Below are positions 40,545 to 52,726 of a DNA stretch of 64,000 nt, piece by piece. Numbering within the stretch: position 1 is the first letter of the stretch; each line of letters begins with the position of its first letter. This DNA is from Fomitopsis serialis (taxonomy: Eukaryota > Basidiomycota > Agaricomycetes > Polyporales > Fomitopsidaceae): assembly GCF_022376445.1 (NCBI RefSeq), contig NW_025954981.1:1-64000 (forward strand). The letters run 5' to 3'. The notes under the pieces are model-generated. The model saw only the letters and a list, made by a program, of their open reading frames with translations, did not search any database and was not told where the DNA came from. The position numbers and the translations under genes are program-made.

Positions 40545-42367
40545 TCACCGCCGTCTCCTGGAAATCGCCTGCGACTGGAACTTTGATGTCTCCCGCCGCA
40601 ACCGCCTGCGAAGCGCCAACCCGTCAGCGAGCACACCAGACAACGCAAAGCCACAACCACGCACCGACTCGCGCGCTCGCGCTCAATCTCCCTCCTCTCG
40701 ACCTCCTCCGCCGTCAACACCTCGAAGCGCGTCCTAAACTCCTCCGCCTCTTGCCAATCCCGCCACACGCTCCGGAGCGGCTTCGGCCCGCGCCCGTCCT
40801 TCGGCGCCCGTCCCCACGACAGCCCCAACCCCGTCTTGTCCTTGAGCAGGCTGAACCCGCTCCGGTCGCGCGGCCGGTCCTCGTCTGCGCCGTGCTGCTG
40901 CTCGAGCCCGAGCACGCCCCACTCCCACGCGTCGCGCTTGTGCTTGATGAGTTCCTCGTGCACGGCGTGCGCGACGAGCGGGACGGCCTCGCCCGAGAGC
41001 CCGAGCTCCGCGCAGAGCGTGCTCGCGAACTGTTCCGGGGTGAGAGAGGAGAGGAGGTCCCACTCGATGTGGTCGGAGAGATGGTGATTTGCGATTTGGA
41101 CGTCAATCTGGGGTGCAGCACGTCAGCGAGCTTGATCGAACGGTACGGGCAAATATCGGACGCACGCTGAGGACGACACGACACTCGGGTACCTCGTCGC
41201 CCTCCATCAACTCGTCATCGTCATCCGTCTCGACCTCGAGATCCAGTGCTGCGACACCTTCATGCTCTTCCAACTGTGCGCGGATCTGAGCTGCAACTGT
41301 CTCCGCCCATGGTTCCGTTGGAATATCCAGGTCGGCGCAGAACGTGCGCGCAAACGCCTCGGGCTTGACCAAGTCTTCATGTAGATTCCACACGAAGCAA
41401 TCTCGTATTCGATGCGTACCGGTCTCAAATTCGACTCGAATAGGCACCAGCGCTGTAGGCTTCCTCGCCTGATACTCCAGAAGCTCGGGAGAACTACAGT
41501 ATACGCGTGAGAAGGCGTGAAGTAACTACAGAGCCAGGACTTACAAGTAATCGTGTTTTGTGGGTGCTATTGGTTTTGCGGAGATGAATCTCGATGGCGG
41601 GACCATGCCCAAGTAGCTTTGGTCCAGCTCGTTTCTTTGCGGTTGCTGCGGGGGCGCGGGTTGCACAGTAATGGTGGGCGTCGACGCACCGGCGCGAAAC
41701 ACCGATGCGCCAACAGGTGCTTTGCTCGACAGTCGCGCAGCACGCACTGCGGTGCGTGTCCCTCCGCTTGCCACGAAGTCCGAATCATCCGAATCAATCT
41801 CTCCTGCGTCTGGGAACTCGTCGCCCGACCCTGGCTCTGTGTAGTTCACGGCGCCTCCACGACGTGAGGACCGAGTGTTGATCGCAGCCTGTGTTGAGGT
41901 CCCTGCGCTGTTGAGGATCGGTTGCATGAGAAGCGTGGTCCCGGTGCGCAGTCTCGATGCATATGTCGAATGGAGTGCTTGTGGGCGCGCCGGGATGGCG
42001 GTGGTTGGCTGAGAGCCATAGGCAGTAGGGTCGGCGGGGGGTATGGTGGATGGTGCACGAGTAGGGAGGGATGTTTGGTAGGCGGAAGGACTGCCGGGGG
42101 TCTGAGCGGTCGCGAGTGTGCTGCCTCGGGCAGCGCGCGCGCGCGCGCGAGTAGGATTGCTCCTGCCATTCGCCGGCGGAGGTGTCAAAGAGTTGGACCA
42201 ATGCCGAATGTTGTTATAGTAGGCTAAACATCGTGAGCTGACGTATGCCGGAAGTGAAAGTGTACCGTACCTGGATGTGGAACAGCTGGCTGAGGCGCGA
42301 CCATCGCGGACGATTGTGCGGGTCGCGGCTGTATGGCGGGCAGAGCTCGTCCTTGCGCGTCGGTCAT
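40545..42367 (-). CDS. SNF5: SWI/SNF chromatin-remodelling subunit SNF5 (SMARCB1)
   Basis: Intact 535-residue core subunit of the SWI/SNF (or RSC, as SFH1) remodelling complex. Exons (complement): 42367-42271, 42223-41545, 41493-41166, 41107-40665, 40605-40545; the sum is an exact multiple of three. The N-terminal half is Pro/Ser/Ala-rich with an acidic EIDSDDSDF. The C-terminal half holds the paired SNF5 repeats: PIRVEFETGTHRIRD, FVWNLHEDLVKPE, FARTFCADLDIP, then QIANHHLSDHIEWDL, FASTLCAELGLSGEAV, HEELIKHKRDAWEWGVLG. The basic tail ends RRLRRETSKFQSQAIS. The ATG at 42367 begins a Pro-rich stretch that splices in frame to AYYNNIRHW. SNF5 and SFH1 cannot be separated safely from this alone. 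Confidence 0.9.
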
Positions 42368-43078
42368 AGGACACAGCCACCAATAGTGCAGTCACCAATG
42401 CTGACGTCGAGGTTTTGTCTTTCCTGGACGTCTTCGAGCCCAGTGTGCGTGATGACAACTGCAAGCCCGGCAGTACGATCGGCTTTGAACTTTTATTCTC
42501 CTTCGAATTTGCTTGAATAATCCACCAAGCAGACAAGCAGTGCCAAGAGGCCACTTGATTGATACAGTTCAGTCAATTCTGAGCTTGCAAAAGGCGAAGA
42601 GAAGATTGGTCAAAGATGCAGGCGAGTTCGCGGTCGCGGCCGTTCAAGTTGCGCGAAGACGAGCGACGCGTTCGTCACACGTGACATGCGTGTGACAGAC
42701 GCGTCGGATCATTTGGTAATTTAGTTATACAGAAAGTACTTATAAATATAGTTGTTTTCTACAAGCCTTCCTGATCAGAGGACAATGGCCTCCATTATAA
42801 GTTGGTGAGAGACCTTTCTGGTCTCCTGCATCAAGGAGACCCTGGATGTATTTTCAAGCTTCCAAATTTTCCGGCAAAGAACAAGTATCATAGGCACTCG
42901 GGCTATCTACTTCAGTTTAGCATGACAGCCAGGTTAATTTATCTTACTAATCTTGGAGCTTTCCTCCTATATATTATGCCCCTAATTCGCTACTACCGCT
43001 TCCGCACAACTTCATCTTGAACCGCTACCTGGAAGCAAGCAAACTGTATTGCTACATGTTCTGCGTGCCTCGTTATGC
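42368..43078. other. Divergent promoter region SNF5 / SPX-RING
   Basis: About 710 bp between two divergently transcribed genes. It contains an AT-rich stretch (about 42710-42800), no coding exon, and short frames only. Confidence 0.45.
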
Positions 43079-44888
43079 ATGCATTTCTCCAAAACTTACC
43101 AGCAGTTGCTGCTCACGCTCCCGCCAGAGCTGAGGGATAGCGCCATCGAGTACCGCAAGCTCAAGAAGTTGATTAACCAGGTTGTGACGGAGCTTACATC
43201 GCTCGGTGGGTGCATTTGATCCAAGGCACCACGACGAAGTGCTCACAGGACTTTAGGACTTGCCCCAGAGGTTCTGCACGATGTCTTGCAGCCAGGAGGC
43301 GCCGAGTTCACCGCACCCCGGACAATCAAAGTCAACGAGCAGGAAGTCGAAGTGAGTGTCGGCTCATCAAGCAGGCCTCGCGCGTTATTTACGTCCCGCC
43401 GTTTCGTCTAGGTGATTTATGAACTGAGGCGTGTCGAGGACCACATTGAACCTCGCCTCCGCCTACGCATCGAGTCACACGACCAACCCGTCGACGGTTC
43501 CCCCGCCGGTACAGCCGGTATAAGTGCTCCAGGTGACGGCCTTGAAGTCGGTGACGATCGCATAACGTCAACTATGGAATTTGGCGTTGGTCCGGATGGC
43601 GTGGAATACACAGACGAATCCATTCTCATATCACCTGGAGTAGCGGAGGCGGCATCGTCGGCGAACTCCCCGTAAGTCGTGCCTTTACTCTCTTTTGGCA
43701 TTTCCTCATGGTACACAGACCCGACGCCCACGAAGTCGTCATACCGCTCGCCTCCGACTCGGCCTTCTACCAGCTGCTCACGCAGGCGCTCCAAATCCTC
43801 AGCTCTCGCCTGACGGCCGTCCGGCTCGACTTCGAGTCCAAGCTACATGCCCTCTCCCGTAGCATCTCGTTCGCCGCACGCCCCATGTCCGCCACGCAGT
43901 CCTTCCGGGCCCACTCCGCGCACGCGACGCACCCCTCCGCCATCGAAGTGCAGACGCCGTCGCACATCCCCTTCGCGGCAAGCAAGTCCGACCTGTACGC
44001 CTGGCGGGAGATCTTCCAGCTGTACATGGACACGGAGATCTTTGAGAGCCACGCAGAGGCCAGCCGCGGCGAGCGCACGATCGAAGAAGCCGAGGCGCGC
44101 ATGGCGCGGTTCCTCGAGCAGCTCGAGTCCCGCGGGCTGGCGAGCGGGCGGCGGTTCACGGTGAGGGAGAGCAGGGACGCGCTGCAGATGTTCCTCAGCC
44201 TGAACGCGTTCATCCTCGACCTGCGCAAGTTCCAGCACGCGACGGCGGAGGCGACGCGGAAGATTCTGAAGAAGCACGCGAAGCGGACGGCGCTGCCGCT
44301 CCCGCCCGCGCTCGCGTCGCCGTTCATGGTCCCGGATGGCGCGAACCCGCGCACGTTCTCGATCGTGCTCCCGCCGGCGGGCGGGCCGTCTGCGCTCGTG
44401 CCCCGTTCGACGGTGTCGCTGTCGCACCTGCTCGGACAGGCGCTGGGCGAGACCATCCTGCCGATTATACCGCACATTGACGACTATGCGTGTCTCATCT
44501 GCACGAACATCGCTTTCAAGCCTATCCGGCTCTCTTGCGGGCACCTATTCTGTGTACGGTAGGTGGCTCCGCCGCATGTTTGTTGAGGTTGCGCTGACCG
44601 TGTGGCCCCAGGTGTCTGGTGAAGATGCAGAAGCGCGGGCAGGATCAATGTCCGATGTGTCGCGCGCTCACTGTCGTGTCTGCGAATCGATGTAAGTCAC
44701 GTACCTCCCGCTCTGGTGTTATGTTCCTGACGTCTGTGGCAGCCAACGTCGACTGGGCGATGCTCAACTTCATGAAGGATTGGTTTCCGATCGAGTCGAA
44801 ACAGAAACTACGACAGAACGAGAGGGAAGTGGCTGAGGAGGAACTGGAGGAACTGGGTATTGACAATCCCAATTGCATCGTAATGTAG
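43079..44888 (+). CDS. SPX-domain RING-finger protein (putative E3 ubiquitin ligase)
   Basis: Intact 515-residue protein. Exons: 43079-43205, 43257-43351, 43412-43671, 43719-44558, 44612-44691, 44743-44888. The N-terminal SPX domain starts MHFSKTYQQLLLTLPPELR with the basic helix EYRKLKKLI; SPX domains bind inositol pyrophosphates and report phosphate status. A long middle part contains LRKFQHATAEATRKILKKHAKR, the second SPX basic helix. A C3HC4 RING follows: CLICTNIAFKPIRLSCGHLFC, RCLVKM, QCPMCR. Its zinc ligands are split by the intron at 44559-44611. This layout is the fungal RING-14 type; a ubiquitin-ligase role in phosphate signalling is inferred. The second of two overlapping ATGs (43079, not 43075) gives the SPX frame. 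Confidence 0.9.
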
Positions 44889-46274
44889 TTCATGCATAGG
44901 ACATTTTCTTGGGCTGTCGTAACTTATGATTCTTGGGATGTTGGTAATACTAAACTGGTTCATATTTCAGAAGCAAGTTGGTATCTCATGTCCAGTGGTG
45001 CTGAACCGGTAATGCAACAATACTGTTCTACACCCGCAACACGGAGGTTTTCCCTTCAACCTGCTAGACTTAGTTTCATACATTTTCAGCTTGAGGTGGC
45101 GTGTGGCAACATTATGCAAGTTTTCCCGTACGCGATTCGCTTTGCTGCACCAAAATCGCAGTACTTACCATTTCAGAGGTCTACGGATCGATCGTGAGAG
45201 GCATGACGACATCAAGAGAGAACTTCGCAGCAAGTCAACTACATACGTCACCACGCCACACTTCCCGATCGGGCAAGACACCTTCCTGTTTTGACACACC
45301 GTCGGCGGTCATTTTCCCTGTCACCCTTCCATTTCACAATGTGAAGGAAGCTGCTCGGGGAATACTTAAACTGCGTCCAGGGCAAGTGAATGCAGACGCC
45401 TTCTTGTCCTCAAACTCCCATCTTCCCACGCTGTCTCCTTAACACTGACGTATTATAATACTGAACACCCGCCCTTTGGATATTGTAGCATACATTCGCT
45501 AACAAAAAGAGGTCCGTGCATCCGCTACACTTTGCGTTATGCTACAAGAGATAGAGACTTCTGCTCAGGTTGTGCGAAGTCGTGCTGCAGTAGGCTGCAG
45601 TGCCTTGACTCATGACAGGCGTCTACTATGACCTTCGACCGAGCGTCGGATATCTGCATGATCACAGATGATCATCTACATATGATCATGCATCTATGAT
45701 AGGACGCCTCGAGGCACTTTTGAGGCCTCCGAGCTCGACATAGCGCCGTACTTCGCGGGCAGGAAAGCAATTGCTTAACTTACCAGTACGGCACAGCGCA
45801 TGGAAGTGAGTATAGGCCAGTCGCTCGTCAGCTCACTACGACGTGCCTCGTCCGTCCGCGACGCGTCCGTTCTGGTCGCAGATATTCGTATAAGCGAATA
45901 ATGTCATTGAGGACGCCGCGGGAGCTGAAGTTTATTCGAATTGCCAAGCTGGGCGACCCTCCCAAAATCACGGATATTCCCGATATTCCTCGAAACGGAT
46001 AATCCCCAATCGTTCGTGACTGCGGTGTCCTTCCTTATCCCCGCATATGCAGTCCTTCATTTGCTGATTCTCCCCAGCCCTCTAGAGGTTGTTTCTGCCA
46101 CGGTCCTTTCTTGCTTTCGGCCTCTCGAGGCGTCCTCGTTCACTGGTATCAACGCGTGGTCGTCGCCGTCGCCTGGGTCCTGGGCGCCAACGCGGTACTC
46201 CAAGTCCTCCACCAATCCACACCTCCACACCTTCTCAGCCAATTTACGCTCCCTCTTGTCGCGCACAGTACACA
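44889..46274. other. Intergenic, no gene seen
   Basis: 1.4 kb without coding support. Around 45650-45700 there are several short GATCAT/ATGATC repeats of unknown meaning. Confidence 0.4.
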
Positions 46275-49045
46275 ATGCGCTCGATTCCACTACCCAGAAC
46301 CCCGCGAGAGCGGCCTCAGCCCATCGAAAACCGCGGCTCGATGCTGAGAGCGTCAATCCTAGAGAGCGCCCTAGAGCTTGGCGTAGGTGGGAGCGGGAGT
46401 GCCGTTGCGAGGTGGATGTTCAGCCCTGTAGAGGAGGGCGACGAGGACGTCGATGCAGAGGTACGTGAATTCAGCGTGTCCCAATATCCGTCTCACCCGT
46501 CTGGTAGACGGAGGCATCTCCGAGCTTAACCTACGCATCGACTGCCACTTCCGATGATTCCTTTCTCTCCAACACTCTTTCTCCACGAATCCAGCCCGGC
46601 GCTGGTATACTACTCCAACAGGTGAAACCACCTAACCCGGCAGGTCTCGTCCCTCCTTCCTACTACGCATCCCGCGAAGGTCTTTCTCCTATCAATGAGG
46701 GTGTGCAACACATACAGTTCGACCTCAGCGCGTCGCCCGAGCCTCGAGTTGTTTCGCCAATACCACCGACTGGGTTGGGTAGCAGATTTCGCAAACTCCG
46801 GCTTAATGCTAACGGAGACGAAAGCGACGGAGGATACATCAGCGACGCAGGCAAAGGCAAGAAGGACAAGAAGAAAAAGAGCAAGAAAGAGAAGGGTGAC
46901 GGGAATGGGACCGAGTACGAGAGCGACGGCGGCTATTTCTCAGAGGCGAGTCGGACGCAGCGCAAGAAGTTGAAGAAGGACAAGAAAGCTGCAAAGGAGA
47001 AGGCAGCTGAGTCGCCGACCACAGACTACGAGACGGACGGTGGTGGAGTCGGTCGCGCGAAGACCAAGAAGACGCGCAGCCGAAAGGCCTCAGTCATGTC
47101 TGCTGGCACTGGCGACGATAGCGACGGCGGGAACGTGTCAGAGTCGTCAGCGAAGAAGAAGGGCTTCTTCCGCCGATCGCGCAAGAAACGCGACGCGGAC
47201 GACTCGCCCGCCCAGGAAGTCCCACCGGTACCCTCGCTGCCCGCTGACATGAAGCCTCTCCCTATCGCCGGCCGCTACCTGCGAAGCCCAACACCGAATA
47301 TGTCGGAGCTGTCGCGCATCGTTTCCGACACGTCTCAGAGGTCGTCGGATATGTCGCGCACAACGACCGAAACGTCACGTACGATGTCAGAGTTTTCGCG
47401 CGCGACGTTCGAAACATCACGTACTGCCACTCCCGTGATCAACACTCCCGACGAGGCCAGTTTGATATCTTACGCGTCGACGGACCCTGACGCGGGATCG
47501 ATCATCGCGCGCGAAGGACTCACAAAGGCATTCGGGGACGCGAAGTCCATACACAGGCCCAGTTACGACGTGCTTGCGACTTTCCGAAATCAGTCGCCAA
47601 CGCCCAATCAGCCGGAGGACTCACATGGTGCATTGTCTCCGACGTCCCATCCCTTCGGGCGGGTGTTTAACTCACCTAACCAGTCGCCCAGTAACAGTCC
47701 CTCGAAGTCGAAGAACGCAAAACCTGTCATCTCCGCTCCCAACACCGCCATGCTGAATGCGAAACACGTCCCGGCACCCCTGGTGCTCAGCTCGCCAACG
47801 TCCGTCCGCTCACAAGTCGCTCAGCAATATACACCCGGATCGGACTACATCATGGTCACTCCGCAGGCCACATCCATGCCTAGTCAGACAGTGCAGCACC
47901 AAGAATCAGAAGCAGCGCGACCCGATTCCGATATCTTCCTCCCTTCGCCAAATCGGAGAGGATTCAATGACAACGGCCCGCCGAGTCCGACAACTAGCCA
48001 GTCTTCTCTGCGCCCGCAAGTGCTTGCGTACTACAACATCCCTCCACCGACCCCGCCGCCACAGGGTCCACTCCCAGACGTGCCCCCGGAGCCACCGAGG
48101 GCGTACTTCGCTGCGTCTACAGAGCTCTCACGCACCGTGTCTGCAGACGATGCGCGCGCACGCAGCCCATTTGCTCGATCACCTCTTTCCGCGAGCCGAG
48201 CGAATCCACCAACTCGCGCGCTCCCGCTCACGCCGGTGTCTGCGCCCATGCATTCTGCACGGTCAGCATCAGAGTCGGACGCACGGTCGCCGTCGCCCCC
48301 AGAGGGCACACTGTCCGTGCCAATCATCTCCGAACCGGTCCCTCGCGGCCAGCGCGGACGCACTTCACCGTTTCCTACGTCACCCGTGCTGCCTGCGCGG
48401 GCCCTGTCGCCCGTGTTCTCGCGCTCCGAGTCGCCTATGACACCGGTGAGTGCGGGCCCAGCCATGAGTTCTCGTGCAGAGCGAATGGGCCGCTTCATCG
48501 GGAACAAGCCTTCGTCTGCAGATGGGTACGCATCGTCGAGTGGCTGGCGCGATCCCGCACGCCTCGATGTGCAGTGGGCGCCGCGTTCGAATTCTGCACT
48601 TGAACAGCGGAGACCAGACGCGTTCGATGCGCCGCCGGTGAGAAAGAAGGTCTCCTTCGAGGACGAGAGGCCGTCCATGGACGAGCCCGAGGACGAGCTC
48701 GTGTACGCCGGGGAGCGCTCGGAGCTGCACATGGGCGACGAGTCGGACATGGAGGACGAAACGGAGCCAGTCGTGGACGACGACCGCTCGGTCTACCCAG
48801 AAGACGACGATCGCTCGCACTACGGGGACTCGCGCCCAGGCACGATGTACTCCGAGGGCGAGGGCGGCGACCGGTACAGCATGTGGAGCCAGTCGGACGG
48901 GCGGCGGAGCTTCTTCGACGAGGACAAGAGCGCGGCGACGCGTGACCGGTTCGTGAAGCAGGTCGAGAAGATGTACGGCGAGTACAAGGTCCCGCCCGTG
49001 CCCACGCTGAATACACGACAGCTGAAAGGCGGCGTCGTCGGGTGA
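46275..49045 (+). CDS. Large disordered Ser/Pro-rich protein with SDGG repeats
   Basis: Predicted 878-residue protein, function unknown. Two exons: 46275-46460 (MRSIPLPRTPRERPQPIEN to EEGDEDVDAE) and 46595-49045, phase 0; intron 134 nt. It is almost entirely low complexity. Near residues 120-250 there are four copies of a motif like ESDGGYISDA/YESDGGYFSEA, each followed by a Lys/Arg cluster. A Ser/Thr-rich array with SELSR, SDMSR, SEFSR and TSRT repeats follows. Then come Pro-rich stretches (IPPPTPPPQGPLPDVPPEPP) and an acidic C-terminal part ending in MYGEYKVPPVPTLNTRQL. There is no signal peptide or transmembrane helix. The composition suggests a phosphorylated scaffold (inference). Confidence 0.75.
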
Positions 49046-49632
49046 GGATAGGATGACTGCCCTCTTGTGTGTGCTCTATTGGATCCTTGCTGTACCAGGA
49101 CGGACTGGGCGCCCGGTAATCCTTTGTTCTGGCTAATCTGGTTGGTTTGGTATATATGTGGTTGTTGTCGTTCGCTTCGCTGTTCGTATGGCTTTCCATT
49201 TGCAGGTCACCCCCACCCCCCTCTCTCTCTCATTTCGGTGTAGATTGATTGCTTTCTACGTTCGTCTACCAGTGTCTCCCCTACTGTATGACTTCCGCTG
49301 TAGATCATTGTCATGGCCTAGCGTATAATATGTATGTGGTAGGCTACGGCTCTCGTATATCTTGGGCTTCGGATCAGAGATATCTGCCGATATGAAAGGC
49401 GGCGGATCAAGTTCAATATTGGAGGAAATTGAGAACTCGAAGTGGGGCCGTATGTGGAACGGTCGCATCGGCACCTGTTCGGTGCGCATTATACGAGTCC
49501 GATTCCATTATAATCCACGAACTACAGTACGATTAGAGCAGTAGTACAACGAAGTCCATGTGTATGCAGTCCGTATAGTTGAGTCCATGCATAGCAGAGT
49601 CCAGGTAAGTAACAGCACCGGCAACGGATCGA
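49046..49632. other. Convergent 3' intergenic region
   Basis: Between the 3' ends of the disordered-protein gene (+) and the secreted-protein gene (-). A CT-rich stretch lies near 49205-49235. No gene seen. Confidence 0.5.
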
Positions 49633-50374
49633 TCACGCTTCATACGGAATGATGTTGACCTGGACGGGGTAACAAGTGCTATAGTCGTAATTGCTGTTGT
49701 TCGTGCTAGCTTCGTACACGAGGACGATGTTGCCCCACGAGGATGTCGCCTCGCACAGCGACAGACTGTCTGCGTCGTTGTTCACCGCGAGTTTCGCGTA
49801 GTCTGACTCATTGTCCGCCTGCAGGAAGTGATAGTCAGTTCCGCTCGGATCATATGGCTCGGCGGGACAGACGTACAGCGGCGCAGTAGATGAGAGCAGG
49901 CTCCGGATCCGACTCGTGCTCGGTGACGAAGAAGGCTACTTCCGCACCGGACGCGACCGTGAAGTCGTACGCGCCCAGGCCGTCCTCGTCGGGCCGGGGA
50001 TGGGGTAGAGCGCACCACCCGAGAGAGTGAAGTACGGCCACTCGTTCGAGTGCCATGCCGCGTACGTCTAGAACAGGGACAGGGTGATCAGCCACGCATG
50101 CCTGACGGGTGTAAGAAACTGCTCACGGAAATGGCCCACTCGCTGGCCGCGGGGCTCGTCCCGGCGGGTCCCAACCGAGGACGAGCGGGGCGCCGGTGCT
50201 GTTGCTGTTGGGCGACGACGTGTTGTACGCCGCGAGGGTGAAGTTGTACGACGGAGAGTCGGTGGAGCCGTCCGCGAGGCCCGTGCACGATGCCCCGCTC
50301 TGGCGGACGCTCAGGTTCGGCATGGCCGACACCGATGCGGCGAGGAGTGCGAGGAGGCTGGCGAAGGCGAACAT
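49633..50374 (-). pseudogene. Four-Cys small secreted protein, member 3 (two apparent frameshifts)
   Basis: Close paralogue of member 4 at 55609. Exons (complement): 50374-50127, 50067-49877, 49818-49633, with signal peptide MFAFASLLALLAASVSA, VRQ, then SCTGLADGSTDSPSYNFTLAAYN. Exon 2 includes EWPYFTLSGGALYPIPG and ends IYCAA. Exon 3 has AKLAVNNDADSLSLC and STCYPVQVNIIPYEA. Exon 1 is one base short (near 50160, in PPG-TSPAASEWAIS) and exon 2 is one base short (near 49991, in PG-P-DEDG), while the paralogues have exactly the expected lengths. With both bases added the protein is 208 residues. It is more likely an intact gene with sequence errors than a true pseudogene, but this cannot be decided here. 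Confidence 0.75.
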
Positions 50375-51516
50375 CGTTGGTGAAGTCAAGGGAGTGGTTG
50401 TAAGACTGGTCGGGAGGAGGAGAAGGAGGAGGTAAAGTTTTTAAAACGTCGGGGCGTTGTCGATCCTGCTCCGAGTCGCGCCCCTTTTATACAGCGGGAG
50501 CAACTTCAGCAGTGACGCACCTCGGAGACAGGAGACCGGGCGAAGGGGCCTTGGCAGGCCGTCCCGGCTGTGCTGGATGACCGACGGCGACGCCGGCCGC
50601 CCCAGCTGCAGCTCCATAGGGCCGCTCAGGCTGTTCTCGATGGCGCGGTCGACATCGACCACCGCGCCGACACTGACAGAAGCAGGACAGAAGAGTCGTC
50701 CTTGGCCGGCGCTTAGCACCGGCGCCTCTCCACCTTGTGTACCGTTGGTGCATGTTGGCAGCTCACTGACCGATATCGCATCCTGCAAAAGAAACCCCTT
50801 CTAGATCGCATGTCTGTGCCCTCTGCTTGAGGAACTGCGAGCCGTCCATGGGCTGTGCACTCAGGCCGGCGCCGGACGCTCGTCACCGACGTGGGATGGA
50901 CACAATATGGACTCACATGATGGCAGCATGTGCACACTGTACCGCCCTATATAATTATTGATCATTGAACGCAAGAGTCAGCAAGACCGATGCAATCGTT
51001 GAGGTTCAACTGTGTCACACTCTGCGCCAAGCCTGAGGACCAACCGCCCTGAGGTCGTTTCTGATTGAAGGGTATGCTGATGCCTTTCTTGAGGGAATGG
51101 ATCCGCCGTAAAGGTTACAAGAGTGAATGTGGGCTCGAATTAGATGGAGCACGATCACATACCCTGTACAGCTTCAATTGCAGTCTCAGACATAGCGAAA
51201 CATGTCGTCTTCGCGGATCCTACAGCACTAGATCGCCACACGGCCTACCAAGACCGGTCCATTCGTCTCTTAGACTTTCAGTAATCACTGCTGGTAGCGA
51301 CAGGTAGCGACGCGATCACCTCTCGGAAACCACAGGCACACCGCTGACGGCTGTCTGTGCACTCGTGAGTGCGTGCGATCACCGAGATGACACGGACTCC
51401 AGCAAGCAGTGGGATCAAAGCCATCCGGACGGTGAACGCGTCCGACATTGTGACTTTCATTATGTTGATATCTGTGTTACTTTTGGACAGTCCAAGCTCT
51501 CGGATACCGGATCCGT
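50375..51516. other. Intergenic / promoter of secreted protein member 3
   Basis: Contains the TATA box at 50484-50491 (-). The remainder, up to the RRP42 stop, shows no coding support. Confidence 0.45.
50484..50491 (-). promoter_or_regulatory. TATA box of secreted protein member 3
   Basis: TATAAAAG on the minus strand, about 110 nt upstream of the ATG at 50374. Confidence 0.6.
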
Positions 51517-52726
51517 TTACCGCACAGCGAACTTGTCTCGGGCCTTTACGTTCCTTCGTACGTCTTCGTCACGTAGGCTTCGCTTCGAGGGCCTCAAATA
51601 GCGAACGCGCGTACTTCTCGCATCCTGTTATGGTTTGTCAGAGACCTGTTTGGAGGACGGTAGGAATGTCTTACAGCCATGTATGTCTTCAGCTGAGTCA
51701 GGACCACTTCGCCTGAGCCTGTGAGCCGCATGGCTTGCAAGCTAGGATGAGCTTTCAAGGGGAATGAGTAGACCAGAAAGAGCCGGATGGGGGTCGAGGC
51801 CTCCTCTGGCAATGTCGCATCCAGGAAGTGTAAGGATGGAAGCTACCAGGACGATCGCACATTGATTAAGCGTCTCCAAAGAATGGGATATATGCGCACC
51901 ATGTTCAATGTCACGCATACGGGCCATCTATCTCTTCCATCCAGAACCTCGCCTCGTCCCAGTAGTCCGGGAGCTCAAAGTCTGCAGCGGCCCTCGCCAT
52001 GTCGCGTGTGTCGAACCGCTCGTAATGACGGGCACTCCTTCCACCTCCATAGCGTCTGTACTCTTCAATGTATCTCCGAACTTGCGCGCTTGGTACTGTA
52101 TAGGCCGCGTGCGGGGCACCTTCGTGTCCCACAGCGCTGCACGCGCCGCCATGAAGAGTGCGTCGACGACGTTGCCCGAGTCGGTGAGACGACGAGGTCG
52201 ACACTAAGCATCCACGCCTTCTTGTTCGGCAGAATACCGAGGTTGTTAGGATGAGGGATGGGTGGGAGAGGGTTTGGTGCAGGATGGTGGTCAGATCGTA
52301 TTGCAGCTCGTCGAGCGCGTTCGCGGATAGGTGTGGGTACGCGGATGGAGAACTATCTTTGAAAGATTCATCAATGTAGCGGACATGGCCCTGACGGGTG
52401 CGACGAGAGGCCAGTGGCCGCGACGAGGTATTGGACGAACCATGTTACTGAGCATGCAAGCCTGCCGCCGTCAACTCCGTCGCCCAATTCAACATCTTCA
52501 ACCTCCAACTTCGTCGCGGCCAGTATCTCTGTGCCTCCGCCACCTTCTTGCGTAGCCTTTCCGATGTTCAGCTTCGCACTACCGTTCGCGAGAGGCGCGA
52601 CGCCTGTCTCTAGCAGAACTGTCCGAAATCGAGCAAGGACCGACCATCGGCGCGTAATGGAGGGGTCGCCTTCAGGGAACTTTGGATGTATCCTCTCTCG
52701 GCCTTTGATATAGAGGAAGAAGTCAT
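51517..52726 (-). CDS. RRP42: Exosome core subunit RRP42 (RNase PH fold; several apparent frameshifts)
   Basis: RNase PH-like subunit of the RNA exosome ring, which processes and degrades RNA in nucleus and cytoplasm. From the ATG at 52726: SISKAERGYIQSSLKATPPL RADGRS, then TVLLETGVAPLANGSAKLNIG, AATKLEVEDVELGDGVDGGRLACS, a spliced block with LSHPSL and NNLGILPNKKAWMLSVDLVV, then NVVDALFMAARAALWDTKVPRT, ARAAADFELPDYWDE, FLDATLPEEASTPIRLFL, AMRLTGSGEVVLTQLKTYMA, and a C terminus RRNVKARDKFAVR ending at 51517. The order and spacing match the family. The frame breaks at about six places (for example near 52627, 52230, 52190, 52012 and 51955). Most are fixed by one added base; one near 51550 needs one base removed. 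Exon borders are therefore approximate. It is convincing as RRP42, but as written the gene is broken. Confidence 0.8.

Noticed and set aside
43844..44544. Long minus-strand frames over the SPX-RING gene
   Set aside because: Antisense to a fully spliced, domain-bearing gene; high GC makes stops rare.
45650..45710. Cluster of GATCAT/ATGATC words
   Set aside because: Short and irregular; no unit length or flanking feature to support a defined repeat.
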